Of a stretch of 64,000 nt of DNA, positions 18,303-28,336 are shown in pieces (the first letter of the stretch is position 1; each line of letters begins with the position of its first letter). Origin of the DNA: Streptomyces flavofungini (lineage in GTDB: Bacteria; Actinomycetota; Actinomycetes; Streptomycetales; Streptomycetaceae); contig NZ_BMVR01000001.1 in NCBI RefSeq assembly GCF_014650815.1, positions 496,001-560,000 on the forward strand, read 5' to 3'. The position numbers and the translations under genes were made by a program. The notes beneath the pieces are model-generated. The model worked only from the letters and a program-made list of their open reading frames with translations, searched no databases and was not told where the DNA came from.

Positions 18303-18989
18303 TCAGGTCGGCGTGACGGTGAGCGCCCCGACGCCGGTCCGGCGCAGCGCGATGGAGCCGAAGGGCGTCCGCAGCCGCAGCCAGGGCCCGGCCGACAGCA
18401 AGTCCAAGGCGTCGCCCCGCAAAAAACCCAGCGCGTGCGCCGCGTGCGCGGCCCGCACGGGCAACTGGGTCCCAGGAATCTCCCGGGACCAGATCTCCCG
18501 CCCCACCAGATCCAGTTCGGCCCGAACCCGCCGCTCGGGCGCCAACTCCTCCACCCGCCCCCGGAATTCGGCGACGGCGTCCCGCACGAGCTCCCGCACC
18601 TCCCCCGCCGAAGGCAGCCCGTGCACCTGCCGCCACCCCGCGCGGGGCGGCAGCACTCCGGCCCACGGCGGCCCGGTGACCGCCTCCGGCACCACAGCCG
18701 TACCCGCGGTCTCCTCGGCCTCACCCGCCTCGGCCACGGCCTCCAGGAACTCCCCGGCGGAGACGGTTACATCGAGCGAGGTGTCGAGCCCGTACTCGTA
18801 CGGCTTGGCGAGGCGCGCCGTACGCACGGCGAGCACCTCGAACGACGGCGGCCGCCCGAACACCGCCAGGGTGTCCCCCGCGGCCTGCAACCGCACCGCG
18901 GCCGCCTTGTCGTAGTGGACGAGCCGTGCCAGGAAGGCGGTGAGATCCACCGCCTCCCCGGCGTCGACGAAGTCCAGTCGCACGGTCAT
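18303..18989 (-). CDS. Conserved hypothetical protein, last gene of the ettA operon
   Basis: I do not recognise a named family for this 228-residue protein. It has no signal peptide or membrane segment, is acidic, and mixes beta and helical regions. Recognisable landmarks are the N-terminal MTVRLDFVDAGEAVDLTAFL and a central Pro/Gly-rich PPWAGVLPPRAGWRQVHGLP. ATG at 18989 overlaps the TGA of the upstream thioesterase gene by four bases, so translation is coupled. The gene thus belongs to the ettA-thioesterase-this operon. Confidence 0.7.
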   Translation of the reverse strand: MTVRLDFVDAGEAVDLTAFLARLVHYDKAAAVRLQAAGDTLAVFGRPPSFEVLAVRTARLAKPYEYGLDTSLDVTVSAGEFLEAVAEAGEAEETAGTAVVPEAVTGPPWAGVLPPRAGWRQVHGLPSAGEVRELVRDAVAEFRGRVEELAPERRVRAELDLVGREIWSREIPGTQLPVRAAHAAHALGFLRGDALDLLSAGPWLRLRTPFGSIALRRTGVGALTVTPT

Positions 18990-19459
18990 GCGACAAGCGC
19001 CCCCGCACCGCCCGCGCGCCGGCCACCGGCCGCGCCCGCGGTGTCCTCGGGGCGGTACTCCTCGAGCACGGCCCGCTCCTCGGCGGTGATCCGCCGCGGC
19101 CGCTGCGCGCTCAGGTCGAACGGCACGACGATCGTCGACGCCCGCACGTACACCTGCCCGCCCGCCTCGGGCTCCTTTATCTCGTACGAGATCGTCAGCG
19201 ACGCGGCCCCGATCTTCGTCACCCACGACTCGATGGTGACCGGCTCGTGCCGGTGCACCAACGGCCGCAGATAGTCGATCTCGTGGCGCGCCACCACGGA
19301 GCCGCCCGAGAACGACGGCCCGCCGTCGTCGGACGAGAGCCGGAACATGAAGTCGATCCGCGCCTCTTCCAAGTACCGCAGGAAGACGGCGTTGTTGACG
19401 TGCCCGAAGGCATCCATGTCCGACCACCGCAACGGGCAGCTGTAGATGTGGCGCGCCAT
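18986..19459 (-). CDS. Acyl-CoA thioesterase, hotdog fold (4HBT family)
   Basis: A 157-residue hotdog-fold protein. The 4-hydroxybenzoyl-CoA thioesterase signature is clear at the N-terminus: RWSDMDAFGHVNNAVFLRYLEEAR (in part residues 11-34), with the catalytic Asp in DAFGHVNN. A central strand reads SWVTKIGAASLTISYEI. The family hydrolyses acyl-CoA thioesters of unknown chain length. ATG at 19459 lies one base after the ettA stop, and its own stop overlaps the next gene's start. The C-terminal ~20 residues are Gly/Ala-rich and likely disordered. Confidence 0.88.
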   Translation of the reverse strand: MARHIYSCPLRWSDMDAFGHVNNAVFLRYLEEARIDFMFRLSSDDGGPSFSGGSVVARHEIDYLRPLVHRHEPVTIESWVTKIGAASLTISYEIKEPEAGGQVYVRASTIVVPFDLSAQRPRRITAEERAVLEEYRPEDTAGAAGGRRAGGAGALVA

Positions 19460-19460
19460 G

Positions 19461-21125
19461 TCAGCCTCGCGTGAGCTTCTTGTACGTGGCGCGGTGCGGA
19501 CGCGCCGCGTCCGGGCCGAGCCGCTCGACCTTGTTCTTCTCGTACGACTCGAAGTTGCCCTCGAACCAGTACCACTTGGAGTCGCCCTCGTACGCCAGGA
19601 TGTGCGTGGCGACCCGGTCGAGGAACCACCGGTCGTGGGAGATCACGACAGCGGCACCCGGGAACTCCAGGAGCGCGTTCTCCAGGGAGGACAGGGTCTC
19701 GACGTCCAGGTCGTTCGTCGGCTCGTCGAGGAGCAGCAGGTTGCCGCCCTCCTTGAGCGTCAGCGCGAGGTTGAGGCGGTTGCGCTCACCACCGGAGAGC
19801 ACCCCGGCAGGCTTCTGCTGGTCCGGCCCCTTGAACCCGAAGGCGCTGACATACGCGCGCGAGGGCATCTCGACCTGACCGACGTTGATGTAGTCGAGCT
19901 CGTCGCTCACCACGGCCCACAGCGTCTTCTTCGGGTCGATGTTGGCGCGGCTCTGGTCGACGTAGGAGATCTTGACCGTGTCGCCGATCTTGATCTTGCC
20001 GGAGTCCGGCGTCTCCAAGCCCTGGATCATCTTGAACAGCGTGGTCTTGCCCGCGCCGTTCGGACCGATGATGCCGACGATGCCGTTGCGCGGCAGCGTG
20101 AAGCTCAGGTCGTCGACCAGAACCTTGTCGCCGAAGGCCTTGGAAAGGTTCTCGACCTCGACGACGACCGAGCCGAGCCGCGGACCCGGCGGAATCTGGA
20201 TCTCCTCGAAGTCCAGCTTCCGCATCTTGTCCGCCTCGGCGGCCATCTCCTCGTAACGGGCGAGGCGCGCCTTGGACTTGGCCTGACGCCCCTTGGCGTT
20301 GGACCGCACCCACTCGAGTTCTTCCTTGAGCCGCTTGGCTCGCTTCTCGTCCTTGCGGCCCTCGACCTTGAGGCGCGTGGCCTTCTTGTCCAGGTACGTG
20401 GAGTAGTTGCCCTCGTAGGGGTGTGCGCGGCCGCGGTCGAGTTCGAGGATCCACTCGGCGACGTTGTCCAGGAAGTACCGGTCGTGGGTGACCGCGACGA
20501 CAGCGCCGGCGTACTTGGAGAGGTGCTGCTCCAGCCAGTTCACCGACTCGGCATCGAGGTGGTTGGTGGGCTCGTCGAGGAGGAGCAGGTCGGGCGCCTC
20601 GATGAGGAGCTTGCAGAGCGCGACACGACGCTTCTCGCCACCGGAGAGGTTCACCACGGGCCAGTCGCCGGGCGGGCAGCCGAGCGCGTCCATGGCCTGC
20701 TCGAGCTGGGCATCGAGGTCCCACGCGTTGGCGTGGTCCAGGTCCTCCTGGAGCTTGCCCATCTCCTCCATGAGCGCGTCCGAGTAGTCGGTCGCCATGA
20801 GCTCGGCGACCTCGTTGAAGCGCTTGAGCTTGCCCATGATCTCGGCGGCCCCGTCCTGCACGTTCTCCAGGACCGTCTTCGACTCGTCGAGCTCCGGCTC
20901 CTGCATGAGGATGCCGACGCTGAAGCCGGGCGACAGGAACGCGTCACCGTTGGACGGCTGCTCGAGCCCCGCCATGATCTTCAGCACCGTGGACTTACCG
21001 GCGCCGTTGGGACCCACGACACCGATCTTCGCGCCGGGCAGAAAGCTCAGGGTGACGTCATCAAGAATCACCTTGTCGCCGTGCGCCTTGCGCGTCTTGC
21101 GCATGGTGTAGATGTACTCAGCCAA
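19461..21125 (-). CDS. ettA: Energy-dependent translational throttle protein EttA (ABC-F)
   Basis: A 554-residue ABC-F ATPase with two nucleotide-binding domains and no membrane segment. Walker A GPNGAGKST (~39-47) and GPNGAGKTT (~350), signatures LSGGEKRRVALC (~163) and LSGGERNRLNLAL (~445), and Walker B LLLLDEPTNHLDAESV and LLLLDEPTNDLDVETL are all intact. The arm and linker between domains is Lys/Arg-rich. EttA gates entry into elongation at the ribosomal E site according to the ATP/ADP ratio. The start is TTG (21125), giving the family N-terminus MAEYIYTMRK; no ATG or GTG fits better, and only a weak GGACGG precedes it, suggesting restrained translation. Confidence 0.93.
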   Translation of the reverse strand: MAEYIYTMRKTRKAHGDKVILDDVTLSFLPGAKIGVVGPNGAGKSTVLKIMAGLEQPSNGDAFLSPGFSVGILMQEPELDESKTVLENVQDGAAEIMGKLKRFNEVAELMATDYSDALMEEMGKLQEDLDHANAWDLDAQLEQAMDALGCPPGDWPVVNLSGGEKRRVALCKLLIEAPDLLLLDEPTNHLDAESVNWLEQHLSKYAGAVVAVTHDRYFLDNVAEWILELDRGRAHPYEGNYSTYLDKKATRLKVEGRKDEKRAKRLKEELEWVRSNAKGRQAKSKARLARYEEMAAEADKMRKLDFEEIQIPPGPRLGSVVVEVENLSKAFGDKVLVDDLSFTLPRNGIVGIIGPNGAGKTTLFKMIQGLETPDSGKIKIGDTVKISYVDQSRANIDPKKTLWAVVSDELDYINVGQVEMPSRAYVSAFGFKGPDQQKPAGVLSGGERNRLNLALTLKEGGNLLLLDEPTNDLDVETLSSLENALLEFPGAAVVISHDRWFLDRVATHILAYEGDSKWYWFEGNFESYEKNKVERLGPDAARPHRATYKKLTRG

Positions 21126-21292
21126 GAGAAACCGTCCGGCAATCAGTGTGTGGGCAGATACACCCCATCTTGCCGTACAGCCACCCCCCGCAAGAAACCA
21201 GTATCACGAGGACCGCGTGACCTGGCCCTTCCGTGCCCACCTGCGTAGTTGATCATCCACCCAACGTAGTTGCCGCTCGCCGCCGGCGCCGC

Positions 21293-22870
21293 TCACTCCT
21301 CGGGCGACGCAGCCTCCGCGGACCCCGCCGGGTCCTTCTTCCTGCGCAGGAAGAACACCGCGCCACCGCCGACCACGACAAGCACCACCGCGATGCCGGC
21401 TATCAGCGGCGTCGCGTTCGACCCGCCGGTCTCCGCGAGGTCACCGCCGCCGCTCGTACCGCCCGCCGACGCCGGGCTCGGGTTCGACGCGGGCTGCGCC
21501 TTGCCGTCGACCGCGACCGCGTTGCCCTCGGTCCGGCAGTCGAGCACTCCCTTGAACCGCTTCTCGAACCCGCCAGGGCCCATGATCGTGAAGTCGTAGG
21601 GCTGGTCCTCCTGCAGCGGTATCGTCACTGTCCGTCGCTCACCGGCCTTGATGGTGTGCTTGAACCGCATCAGGCTGAAGGTGAACGCCGCGTCCCCCTT
21701 GTTGCTCGCGGTGATGTCCACGCCGCTCTTGGCGCAGTTCTTCTCCGCCGACAGCGCGGGTATCGCGCCCTTCTTCGCCCACTGCGCCGTCGCCGCGGCG
21801 GACACCGTGGACTCGCTGGAGCCCGCGAGTATCTGCGTCTGGCTGCGGGTCTCGGAGGTGAAGGCCCGCCCGACCGGCACGGTCGTCGCCGCCTGCACCT
21901 CCAGCGAGGCCGCGCCGTCCGGCGTGCCCTTCGGCACGTCGAAGAACAGTCGGCTGCCGTCACGCGCCGTCTTGACCTGCTTGCCGTTCTTGCCGACGAC
22001 CTTCACCCCGCTCGCCGAGTCCGCGGGCGGCGTGACGGTCACGCTCTCCGCGTCGGTCCGCACGGTCACCGGGCCCAGGCGCTTCCCGGCGCCGCCTGCG
22101 ACGGCCGACGGCTCCAGCGTCAGTGACGCCTTCGGCTCGGGGCTGTTGCGCGCGCTGCGCTCCAGATAGTCCGCGAGCTTCTCGGCCCGCGGGTCGACGG
22201 CTGCCACCTTCGTCCTGCGCGGCTTCACCGATTCACTCGCCGCACGGGGCTCACCGGACTTGCCCGCCTTGCTCGACTCGCTCGGCTTGCTCGACTTGTT
22301 CGCGCTGCTCGACGTATGCGGCTTGCTCGGGATTTCCGAGAACCGCCAGATCGCCACCTGGGTGCCGGCCGCGGCCGACTTCTCGGTGAGCGAGCCCGCG
22401 CCCGACCGCCGCGCGAGCTGGGCGAGGTTGTTCACCCGGGGATAGGAGTGCTGCAGGATCCAGCGGATCTTGCCCGCGTGCGGGTTGCCGTTCAGGGACG
22501 TGCCGCTCCAGGGAGTCTCCTGGTACTTCGCGTCCTTCTGCGTGGGGTTGTGGAGGTCGATGCAGTACGTCTGCAGCGTGCCGCCGTTGTCCACGGACAT
22601 CTCGAACAGGCCCGCGGGGATTCTGTGGCTCTCGCCGTTCTCACGGACGACCGCCTGGCCGTACGTCTGCAGGCCGCTGAGGGTCGCGCTCGCCCCGCCC
22701 CGGTACTCCGGGGCGTCCACCGCCGCGGCCTCGGCCGCGGTGACCGTCACGCCGGCCATGACAAGGCCGGAGGCCACCGTCGCGGCGGCGAGCCGGGCGG
22801 CACCTCGGCCACGCAGGGGCGATATCGCGAACGCCTTGAGCGCCCGACACCCTGACAACGCAGAAAACAC
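21293..22870 (-). CDS. Cys-Gln thioester-domain surface protein with LAxTG sortase signal
   Basis: A 525-residue cell-wall protein. A signal peptide (hydrophobic ~25-49, cleavage near AEA-AAV) leads to a thioester domain. Its Cys103 in QTYCIDL and Gln171 in the TQVAIW motif are the pair that forms the internal thioester. A Ser/Lys-rich low-complexity stretch (~180-225) and beta-rich stalk follow. The C-terminus has LAETG (478-482), a membrane helix and RRKK, a signal for a class E sortase. Thioester domains can bond covalently to amine targets. GTG at 22870 is preceded by GGAGGGGA. Transcribed alone, upstream of ettA. Confidence 0.88.
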   Translation of the reverse strand: MFSALSGCRALKAFAISPLRGRGAARLAAATVASGLVMAGVTVTAAEAAAVDAPEYRGGASATLSGLQTYGQAVVRENGESHRIPAGLFEMSVDNGGTLQTYCIDLHNPTQKDAKYQETPWSGTSLNGNPHAGKIRWILQHSYPRVNNLAQLARRSGAGSLTEKSAAAGTQVAIWRFSEIPSKPHTSSSANKSSKPSESSKAGKSGEPRAASESVKPRRTKVAAVDPRAEKLADYLERSARNSPEPKASLTLEPSAVAGGAGKRLGPVTVRTDAESVTVTPPADSASGVKVVGKNGKQVKTARDGSRLFFDVPKGTPDGAASLEVQAATTVPVGRAFTSETRSQTQILAGSSESTVSAAATAQWAKKGAIPALSAEKNCAKSGVDITASNKGDAAFTFSLMRFKHTIKAGERRTVTIPLQEDQPYDFTIMGPGGFEKRFKGVLDCRTEGNAVAVDGKAQPASNPSPASAGGTSGGGDLAETGGSNATPLIAGIAVVLVVVGGGAVFFLRRKKDPAGSAEAASPEE

Positions 22871-23153
22871 AGAAATCCCCTCCGAGCGGGACCCAATTCA
22901 CATGGGGGGACTGGCCCCGCCAGCAGATTCAACCGAGCAGACTCACCTGCCGACCGCTCCGTTCGGGCCTCAACCGCCCCACAGAGCCACGCCCGGCATC
23001 CTAAGGAAGCGACGCATCGCCGTTCCCAGTAGCGCCGTCAGACAACCGATCCGAATCGGAATTGTTATCGACAACGCCCCTTCTGAGCTGGGCATATCGA
23101 CAAATCCATGGTTCCGGTTAGCGGCTCGGACGGTGTCCGGCCGCGCAGCGGGG
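22871..23153. other. Intergenic region upstream of the thioester protein gene
   Basis: This 283-bp gap separates two minus-strand genes and must hold the promoter of the thioester protein gene. It is noticeably less GC-rich around 23035-23100. No convincing small ORF, RNA or perfect hairpin was found. Confidence 0.4.
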
Positions 23154-23846
23154 TCACCCGACGGGGGCCGGGTCCCGCTCCAACTCGACGTCCGGGACGC
23201 CTTCCGAGACGACTTCCGGCAGGACCGCCGAGGCGATGTCCGGGACGACCGCCGAAGCGGCTTCCGGCGCGGTTTCCGACCCGACTGCCGACCCGACTTG
23301 CAGCTCGTCGTGCGGCTCGGCCTCCGACTTGGCCCGTGTCTCCGCCCCCGACCCCATCAGCGTCCGCGCCTCCTGCTGGGACTGGGCGTGGGCCCGGTCC
23401 CGGGCGCCGGACTGGGTGGGGAACTCGAACTCCGGCTCATCCCCCGTACCCCGCACGGGACTTCGCTCCTTCGCCGCGGAGTGCCCCGTCCTGCCTCCGC
23501 GCCGGAACGCGGACGTCCCGCGGGCGAGGTCGTGCCCGATGGACTGGGCGTCGATGTCCACCGACCGGAAGTGCTGCCCGCCCCGCTCCTCGTCCCGCAC
23601 CCTCAACCTGCCCTGCACGATGACCGGTTCGCCGATCGCGAGCGAGCCCTGCACATTCACGCCGAGCGCCCGCCAGGCCCACACCGTGAAGAAGTTGGTG
23701 TGCCCGTCCGCCCACACGTTGCGCGAGCGGTCGAAGTGCCGTGCCGTGACCGCGATCCGAAAGCGTGTCACCGGCCCCGACGGCAGCTCCCGGAACACCG
23801 GCGTCGTCGCCACGTTCCCCACCACCGTCACCACCGTGTCGTTCAT
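23154..23846 (-). CDS. Single-stranded DNA-binding protein, SsbB-like with long tail
   Basis: A 230-residue protein. The N-terminal ~105 residues are an OB-fold SSB domain: MNDTVVTVVGNV, then FRIAVTARHFD, NFFTVWAWRALG and GEPVIVQGRLRVR. The C-terminal ~125 residues are charged, low in complexity and end in DPAPVG, without the acidic DDDIPF-type tip that recruits partners in replicative SSB. In Streptomyces the tail-less paralogue SsbB acts in chromosome segregation during sporulation; this protein fits that class better than SsbA, but its long tail is unusual. ATG at 23846 has GGGAGGGG upstream. Confidence 0.8.
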   Translation of the reverse strand: MNDTVVTVVGNVATTPVFRELPSGPVTRFRIAVTARHFDRSRNVWADGHTNFFTVWAWRALGVNVQGSLAIGEPVIVQGRLRVRDEERGGQHFRSVDIDAQSIGHDLARGTSAFRRGGRTGHSAAKERSPVRGTGDEPEFEFPTQSGARDRAHAQSQQEARTLMGSGAETRAKSEAEPHDELQVGSAVGSETAPEAASAVVPDIASAVLPEVVSEGVPDVELERDPAPVG

Positions 23847-24176
23847 GCCGACCCCTCCCTACGTCCCCACACGTGCGGGCCCGTCCCGCACGCCCACGTC
23901 TGAGTCCGCGGCCGCGCACCCCCGTCCGCACCTCCGCCTTCGCGTTCCGGCGTCGGCGGTGGGTGGCTGCCGCGATCTCAGATTGCACCGGCCGGGCCGA
24001 GCCCGCTGAGCCCTGTGTTCTACCGGCCGGTTGTGGACAACTCCGTCACCCGACGGAGCCCTTCCGCTTCCCCTCGCTCCCCGGACCGCGCCCGGACCTC
24101 CTCCCCCGGTCCCGGGGCCCGGCCAGGGGCCCGGCCACCCCCCCGCCTCACCATCCGGCCCGCACAGCCCGCCCCC
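23847..24176. other. Intergenic region between ssb and the GTPase operon
   Basis: This 330-bp gap holds the ssb promoter side and the end of the GTPase operon. CTCCGTC (24041-24047) pairs with GACGGAG (24052-24058) across a 4-base loop and may end GTPase-operon transcription. TTGTGGACAAC at 24031-24041 is a near-palindrome of unknown use. No gene was found. Confidence 0.45.
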
Positions 24177-26216
24177 TCACCCCCGCTGAGCCACCCGCAC
24201 GTACTGCTCCCGGACCTCCCGGTACCGCAACAGCTCCGCCGCCACCGGATCCAGCACCCGCGCCCGCCCGCACCCCGCGGCCGCCTCCCGCAGTCGGCGC
24301 TCGGCCTCGAAGCCGTACCGTCTGGCCGGCCCGCGCGCCGCCATCCCGCTGGCCCACTCCACGCACGGACCGCCGACGATGCCCAGGGCCATCAGGAGCA
24401 CCGGCACGCCCAGGTTCGGCTCCACGACCCCGACGATCTGCCCCACCAGCCACAGCCCGCCGACGACTTGGAGCAGCGTCATCACCGCCTGCGCCAGGAC
24501 CGCGACCGGCCACCAGCCGGGCCGCGGCGGTCGCCCGTCCGGCAGCGCGGCCCGCAGCGCCAGCTCGTCGAGCGCCTCGGGCAGCCCCTGTGCTCCCCGC
24601 GCCGCCGCCTCGCGTACGGCCTGCCCCCAGGGCGTGGGCAGTCCGGTGGCGGCCTCCTCGGCGACGGTGCGCACGGCGTGCTCCACGCGCGCGCGTGCCG
24701 TCGCCTCCTCGTCCGCGGGGGGCGCCACGACGTGCCTGCCGGTGCTGTGCGGGAAGCGCTGTGTCTCGTACCAGCGCCACAGCCGCAGCCATGGCGAGGA
24801 GCACGCCTTGCCCGCGTGCCTGCGCCAGGCCCGCTCGGCGGCCTGGCCCGCCGCCGCCGCGCCGACCGCCTCCGCGAGCCGGTCGGAGAACTCCTCGCGG
24901 GCCTCCTCGCTGAGCCCGATCGCGCCCCGCGCGGACGCGGATCCCACCCCGGCGGCGTACACCGGCCGCAGGCGGGCCGCCGCCGCGTCCAGGTCCGCCT
25001 CGACGCGCCGTGCCGCGGCTCCCCGCTCGCGGGTGAACTGGCTGAGGGCCTCCCGCAGATCGCCGACGCCCTCTCCGGTGAGCGCGGACAGCGCGAGCAC
25101 CGTGGCACCCGGTTCGCCGTGCTCGCCGAGGGCGATGCCGTCCTCGTCGAGCAGCCGCCGCAGATCGTCGAGGACCTGGTCGGCGGCGTCTCCGGAGAGC
25201 CGGTCCACCTGGTTGAGCACGACGAACATGACCTCGGCGTGCCCCGCGAGCGGCCGCAGATAGCGCTCGTGCAGCATCGCGTCGGCGTACTTCTCGGGGT
25301 CGACGACCCAGATGACCGCGTCGACGAGCCCGAGGATCCGGTCCACGTGCTCGCGGTGGTCCCCCGCCGCCGAGTCGTGGTCGGGCAGGTCGACCAGAAC
25401 GAGACCCTGGAGGACCTGCGCGTCGGCCCCCGGGAGCGGCCGTCTGCGCAGCCTTCCGGGGATGCCGAGCCGGTCCAGCAGCCCCGCGGCGCCGTCCGTC
25501 CAGCTGCACCCGATGGGCGCGGCGGTGGTGGGTCTGCGTACGCCCGTCTCCGAAATCATCACGCCCGCCAGGGCGTTGAAAAGGGTCGACTTGCCACTCC
25601 CCGTGGCACCCGCGAGCGCGACAACGGTGTGCCGGTCGGACAGCCGTCGCCGCGCGGCGGCCTCGTCGAGCACCCGCCCGGCCTCGGCGAGCGTCCCGGT
25701 GTCGAGCCGCGTACGGGACAGCCCGATCAACTCCCGCAGCGCGTCGAGGCGGCCGCGCAGGGCCCCTTCGTAGACGACGGTTGTGTCCTGCGTGGCGGTG
25801 CTGTTCTCGTACGGGGGCCGGGTGTCGTACGCGGCGGAGTCCCCGTACGAGGACGGCCTCTCCGTAGCCGTGGACACAGCCGACGGCGAACCGGACGCGA
25901 CCGACCCGGCAAGGACCTCGGCCACCGTCCTGGGGTCCCCGTTCCCCGGGGACGAGCCGGGCACGACGCGCCGTGCGATGAGCCCGTCGTCCCAGACGCC
26001 TTCGGCCTCGCGCGCGTGGTTGCCGTTCTCCTCGCCGTCCCCGGCCTGCTGAACACCCCCCGCATCGCCGTCCATGCCCGGCGCGCTGGCGACACTCTCA
26101 GTGCTCTCCGCACCGCCGGGGCCGCCTGCCGTGCCGCCTGTGCCTTCCGTGTCGTCTGTACGTTCCAGATCGCCCGTGTGATCGGTGTGGCCCGTGACGG
26201 CGGTCACCGCGGTCAC
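24177..26216 (-). CDS. YfjP-like dynamin-related GTPase with C-terminal membrane helices
   Basis: A 679-residue GTPase. The first ~125 residues are Thr/Gly/Glu-rich and disordered. G1 is [14 protein letters not shown] (~200), G3 is DLPDHDS (~272) and G4 is NQVDR. Two membrane helices near 590-650 ([23 protein letters not shown] in part, then [13 protein letters not shown]) anchor the C-terminus. It resembles paired dynamin-like GTPases of Streptomyces that act at sporulation septa; this is inference. The GTG at 26216 overlaps the TGA of the upstream GTPase gene (26213-26215), so the two are coupled. Longer in-frame starts would lie inside that gene. Confidence 0.78.
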   Translation of the reverse strand: MTAVTAVTGHTDHTGDLERTDDTEGTGGTAGGPGGAESTESVASAPGMDGDAGGVQQAGDGEENGNHAREAEGVWDDGLIARRVVPGSSPGNGDPRTVAEVLAGSVASGSPSAVSTATERPSSYGDSAAYDTRPPYENSTATQDTTVVYEGALRGRLDALRELIGLSRTRLDTGTLAEAGRVLDEAAARRRLSDRHTVVALAGATGSGKSTLFNALAGVMISETGVRRPTTAAPIGCSWTDGAAGLLDRLGIPGRLRRRPLPGADAQVLQGLVLVDLPDHDSAAGDHREHVDRILGLVDAVIWVVDPEKYADAMLHERYLRPLAGHAEVMFVVLNQVDRLSGDAADQVLDDLRRLLDEDGIALGEHGEPGATVLALSALTGEGVGDLREALSQFTRERGAAARRVEADLDAAAARLRPVYAAGVGSASARGAIGLSEEAREEFSDRLAEAVGAAAAGQAAERAWRRHAGKACSSPWLRLWRWYETQRFPHSTGRHVVAPPADEEATARARVEHAVRTVAEEAATGLPTPWGQAVREAAARGAQGLPEALDELALRAALPDGRPPRPGWWPVAVLAQAVMTLLQVVGGLWLVGQIVGVVEPNLGVPVLLMALGIVGGPCVEWASGMAARGPARRYGFEAERRLREAAAGCGRARVLDPVAAELLRYREVREQYVRVAQRG

Positions 26217-27901
26217 CTCTCCTTCTGCAGTACGGACAGCGCGGCGATGAGTTCGGCCTGGGGCTCCGGGTTGACGTCGAGTGCGTCGAGGGGGGCCAGG
26301 CGGCGCTCCCGCTCCGCGCCGAGGACCTTGTCCAGGTAGTCGGTGAGCAGTCGGCCGCCGCGGTCGCGCAGCCGCAGCGCCCCGTGGGCGCCGATGCGCT
26401 CGGCGAGGGTCTCTCCGGCGGTGCGTGCCCGCCGCCCGCCTAGCAGGGCGGTGGCGAGCAGCGCGGCGACGACGTCGGCGTCGGGAAGGGAGTTCTTGTC
26501 GGCGCGGTCGAGGGTGCGGACCTCGTCCTCGGCGTACTCCTCGAGTTCGCGCCGCCAGCGCCGTACAGCCATGCCGATGCGGTGTTCGGGGCTGTCGCCG
26601 TCTTCGTAGGGGGCTCTTTCGTACCGTCCGCCGCGGCGGACGAGCGCGGGGGCCTGGGCGGCGGGCTCGCGCCGCCACGCGTCGTCGATGTGTTCGTCGG
26701 CGGCGGTGACCGCGCACAGCAGGAGGGCTTCGAGGCTTTCGGAGATGGCGTCGAGGAGCTCTCCGGGGCCGCAGTCGAGCGGGTAGGCGCGCCAGCGCTT
26801 CAGGGCGTCTCCGGCGAGCGCGGCGCCTGCCTGGAGGCGGGCGCGGACGCGCGCGTGCTCGCTCTCGTAGGCCTCGTCGACGGCGGAGGTGAGGCGGAGG
26901 GCGGCGGCGTACTGGGCGGCGACGGCACCGGCGAGTTCCGGCATGCGGGAGTTGAGTGAACCGAGGACTCCGTAGGCGGTGCGTTCGATGGCCTGTCTAC
27001 GGGAGGAGGGTTCCTGGGCGCGGTGGGCGAGCCAGGTGCGCAGGGGTTCGACGGCGGTGGCGGGGAGGAGTCCGCCACCGCCGGCGGACTCGGGGAGTTC
27101 GGGGACGGTGAAGCGCGGTACGTCGCCGAGTCCGGCCTTGGCGAGGAGGGCGCCGTACTGCCGGGACACCTCGCCGACGACCTGGTGGGGCACGCGGTCG
27201 AGGACGGTGACGAGGGTGGCGTCCTGTTCCTTGGCGGTACGCAGGAGGTGCCAGGGGACGGCGTCGGCGTACCGGGAGGCGGTGGTGACCATGACCCACA
27301 CGTCCGCGGCGCAGATCAGCTCGGCGGCGAGCACGCGGTTGTCGGCGACGAGGGAGTCGATGTCGGGGGCGTCGAGGAGGGCGAGGCCGCAGGGCAGGGT
27401 GTCGGCGGTCAGCACGCGCAGCAGGCGCTCGCTGTCGCCCCCGGGGCCCGGGGCCGCCCCGTCGTCACCCTCACGGCCCTGGCGGGGTGCCCACGCGCGC
27501 GTGAGGTGCGGCAGGACGCGCATCCCGGCGAACCAGTGCTGGTCGTCCGGATGGCACACCAGGACGGGCGTGCGGGTCGTGGGCCGCAGGACGCCCGCCT
27601 CGCTCACCTGGCGGCCCACCAGAGAGTTCACGAGCGTGGACTTGCCGGCGCCGGTGGAGCCGCCGACAACGGCCAGCAACGGCGCTTCGGGGGCCCGTAG
27701 CCGGGGCACCAGATAGTCGTCGAGCTGTGCGAGGAGCTCGTCCCGGTTGGCCCGCGCGCGTGGCGCCCCCGCGAGGGGGAGCGGAAAGCGTGCGGCGGCG
27801 ACACGCTCACGCAGGGCGGAGAGTGCGTCAAGCAGTTGAGGCCGTACGTCCAAGGTCACCACATGCGAAGAATGCCCAATTTTGGCGCCTTTCTGAAGCA
27901 T
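26213..27901 (-). CDS. Dynamin-related GTPase, first of a pair
   Basis: A 562-residue GTPase. Motifs: G1 [14 protein letters not shown] (~75), G3 DAPDIDS (~170), and a G4-like TVLDRVPHQ. The rest is long helices rich in Ala, Arg and Glu, and no membrane segment is evident, unlike its partner. Start ATG at 27901 has AGGGG seven bases upstream; the alternatives are GTG codons at 27862 and 27859, which give the shorter N-terminus VVTLDVRPQ often seen in the family. Co-transcribed with the following GTPase, whose start overlaps this stop. Pairs of unlike dynamin GTPases often form hetero-oligomers on membranes. Confidence 0.75.
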   Translation of the reverse strand: MLQKGAKIGHSSHVVTLDVRPQLLDALSALRERVAAARFPLPLAGAPRARANRDELLAQLDDYLVPRLRAPEAPLLAVVGGSTGAGKSTLVNSLVGRQVSEAGVLRPTTRTPVLVCHPDDQHWFAGMRVLPHLTRAWAPRQGREGDDGAAPGPGGDSERLLRVLTADTLPCGLALLDAPDIDSLVADNRVLAAELICAADVWVMVTTASRYADAVPWHLLRTAKEQDATLVTVLDRVPHQVVGEVSRQYGALLAKAGLGDVPRFTVPELPESAGGGGLLPATAVEPLRTWLAHRAQEPSSRRQAIERTAYGVLGSLNSRMPELAGAVAAQYAAALRLTSAVDEAYESEHARVRARLQAGAALAGDALKRWRAYPLDCGPGELLDAISESLEALLLCAVTAADEHIDDAWRREPAAQAPALVRRGGRYERAPYEDGDSPEHRIGMAVRRWRRELEEYAEDEVRTLDRADKNSLPDADVVAALLATALLGGRRARTAGETLAERIGAHGALRLRDRGGRLLTDYLDKVLGAERERRLAPLDALDVNPEPQAELIAALSVLQKER

Positions 27902-28187
27902 ATGGGCACCCCTGCGCGCCGATCGGACACCCGCGACGGAAGGGACGACTGGGGCGCAGGCATAACGAGTGCACAACACCCGGGGCGACAGACGCCAAAA
28001 GCGATGCGAGATTCGCACCTGCCTGCGATTATCAGGATCGCTTCACCGAACCTCCACATCGCGTGGCGGAGGTGAAGCATCAGGGACAAGCCACCAGGAG
28101 CCCTATCCTTGTCCCCGGTCCATGGTCCACGCCCCCCGGCAAGGCCACGGACCACCCACCGGGCTCCAGGCCACCGGCCGCCACCCG

Positions 28188-28263
28188 GCCCCCGTAGCTC
28201 AGTGGATAGAGCAGGTGCCTTCTAAGCACTTGGCCGCAGGTTCGAGTCCTGCCGGGGGCGCCA
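28188..28263 (+). tRNA. tRNA-Arg(UCU)
   Basis: A full cloverleaf can be drawn. The acceptor GCCCCCG pairs with CGGGGGC, the D stem is GCTC/GAGC, and the anticodon stem GGTGC/GCACT holds the loop CTTCTAA with anticodon TCT. The T arm is GCAGG-TTCGAGT-CCTGC. CCA is encoded at 28261-28263 after discriminator G. It reads AGA/AGG, rare in this genome. The lanthipeptide cluster starts just downstream. Confidence 0.95.
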
Positions 28264-28336
28264 CACTGAAGGTTCGCGCGGCACGCCCGTGGCGGCTACC
28301 GGGCCGTCGGCGACCAGGGCGGACAAATCGACTGTT

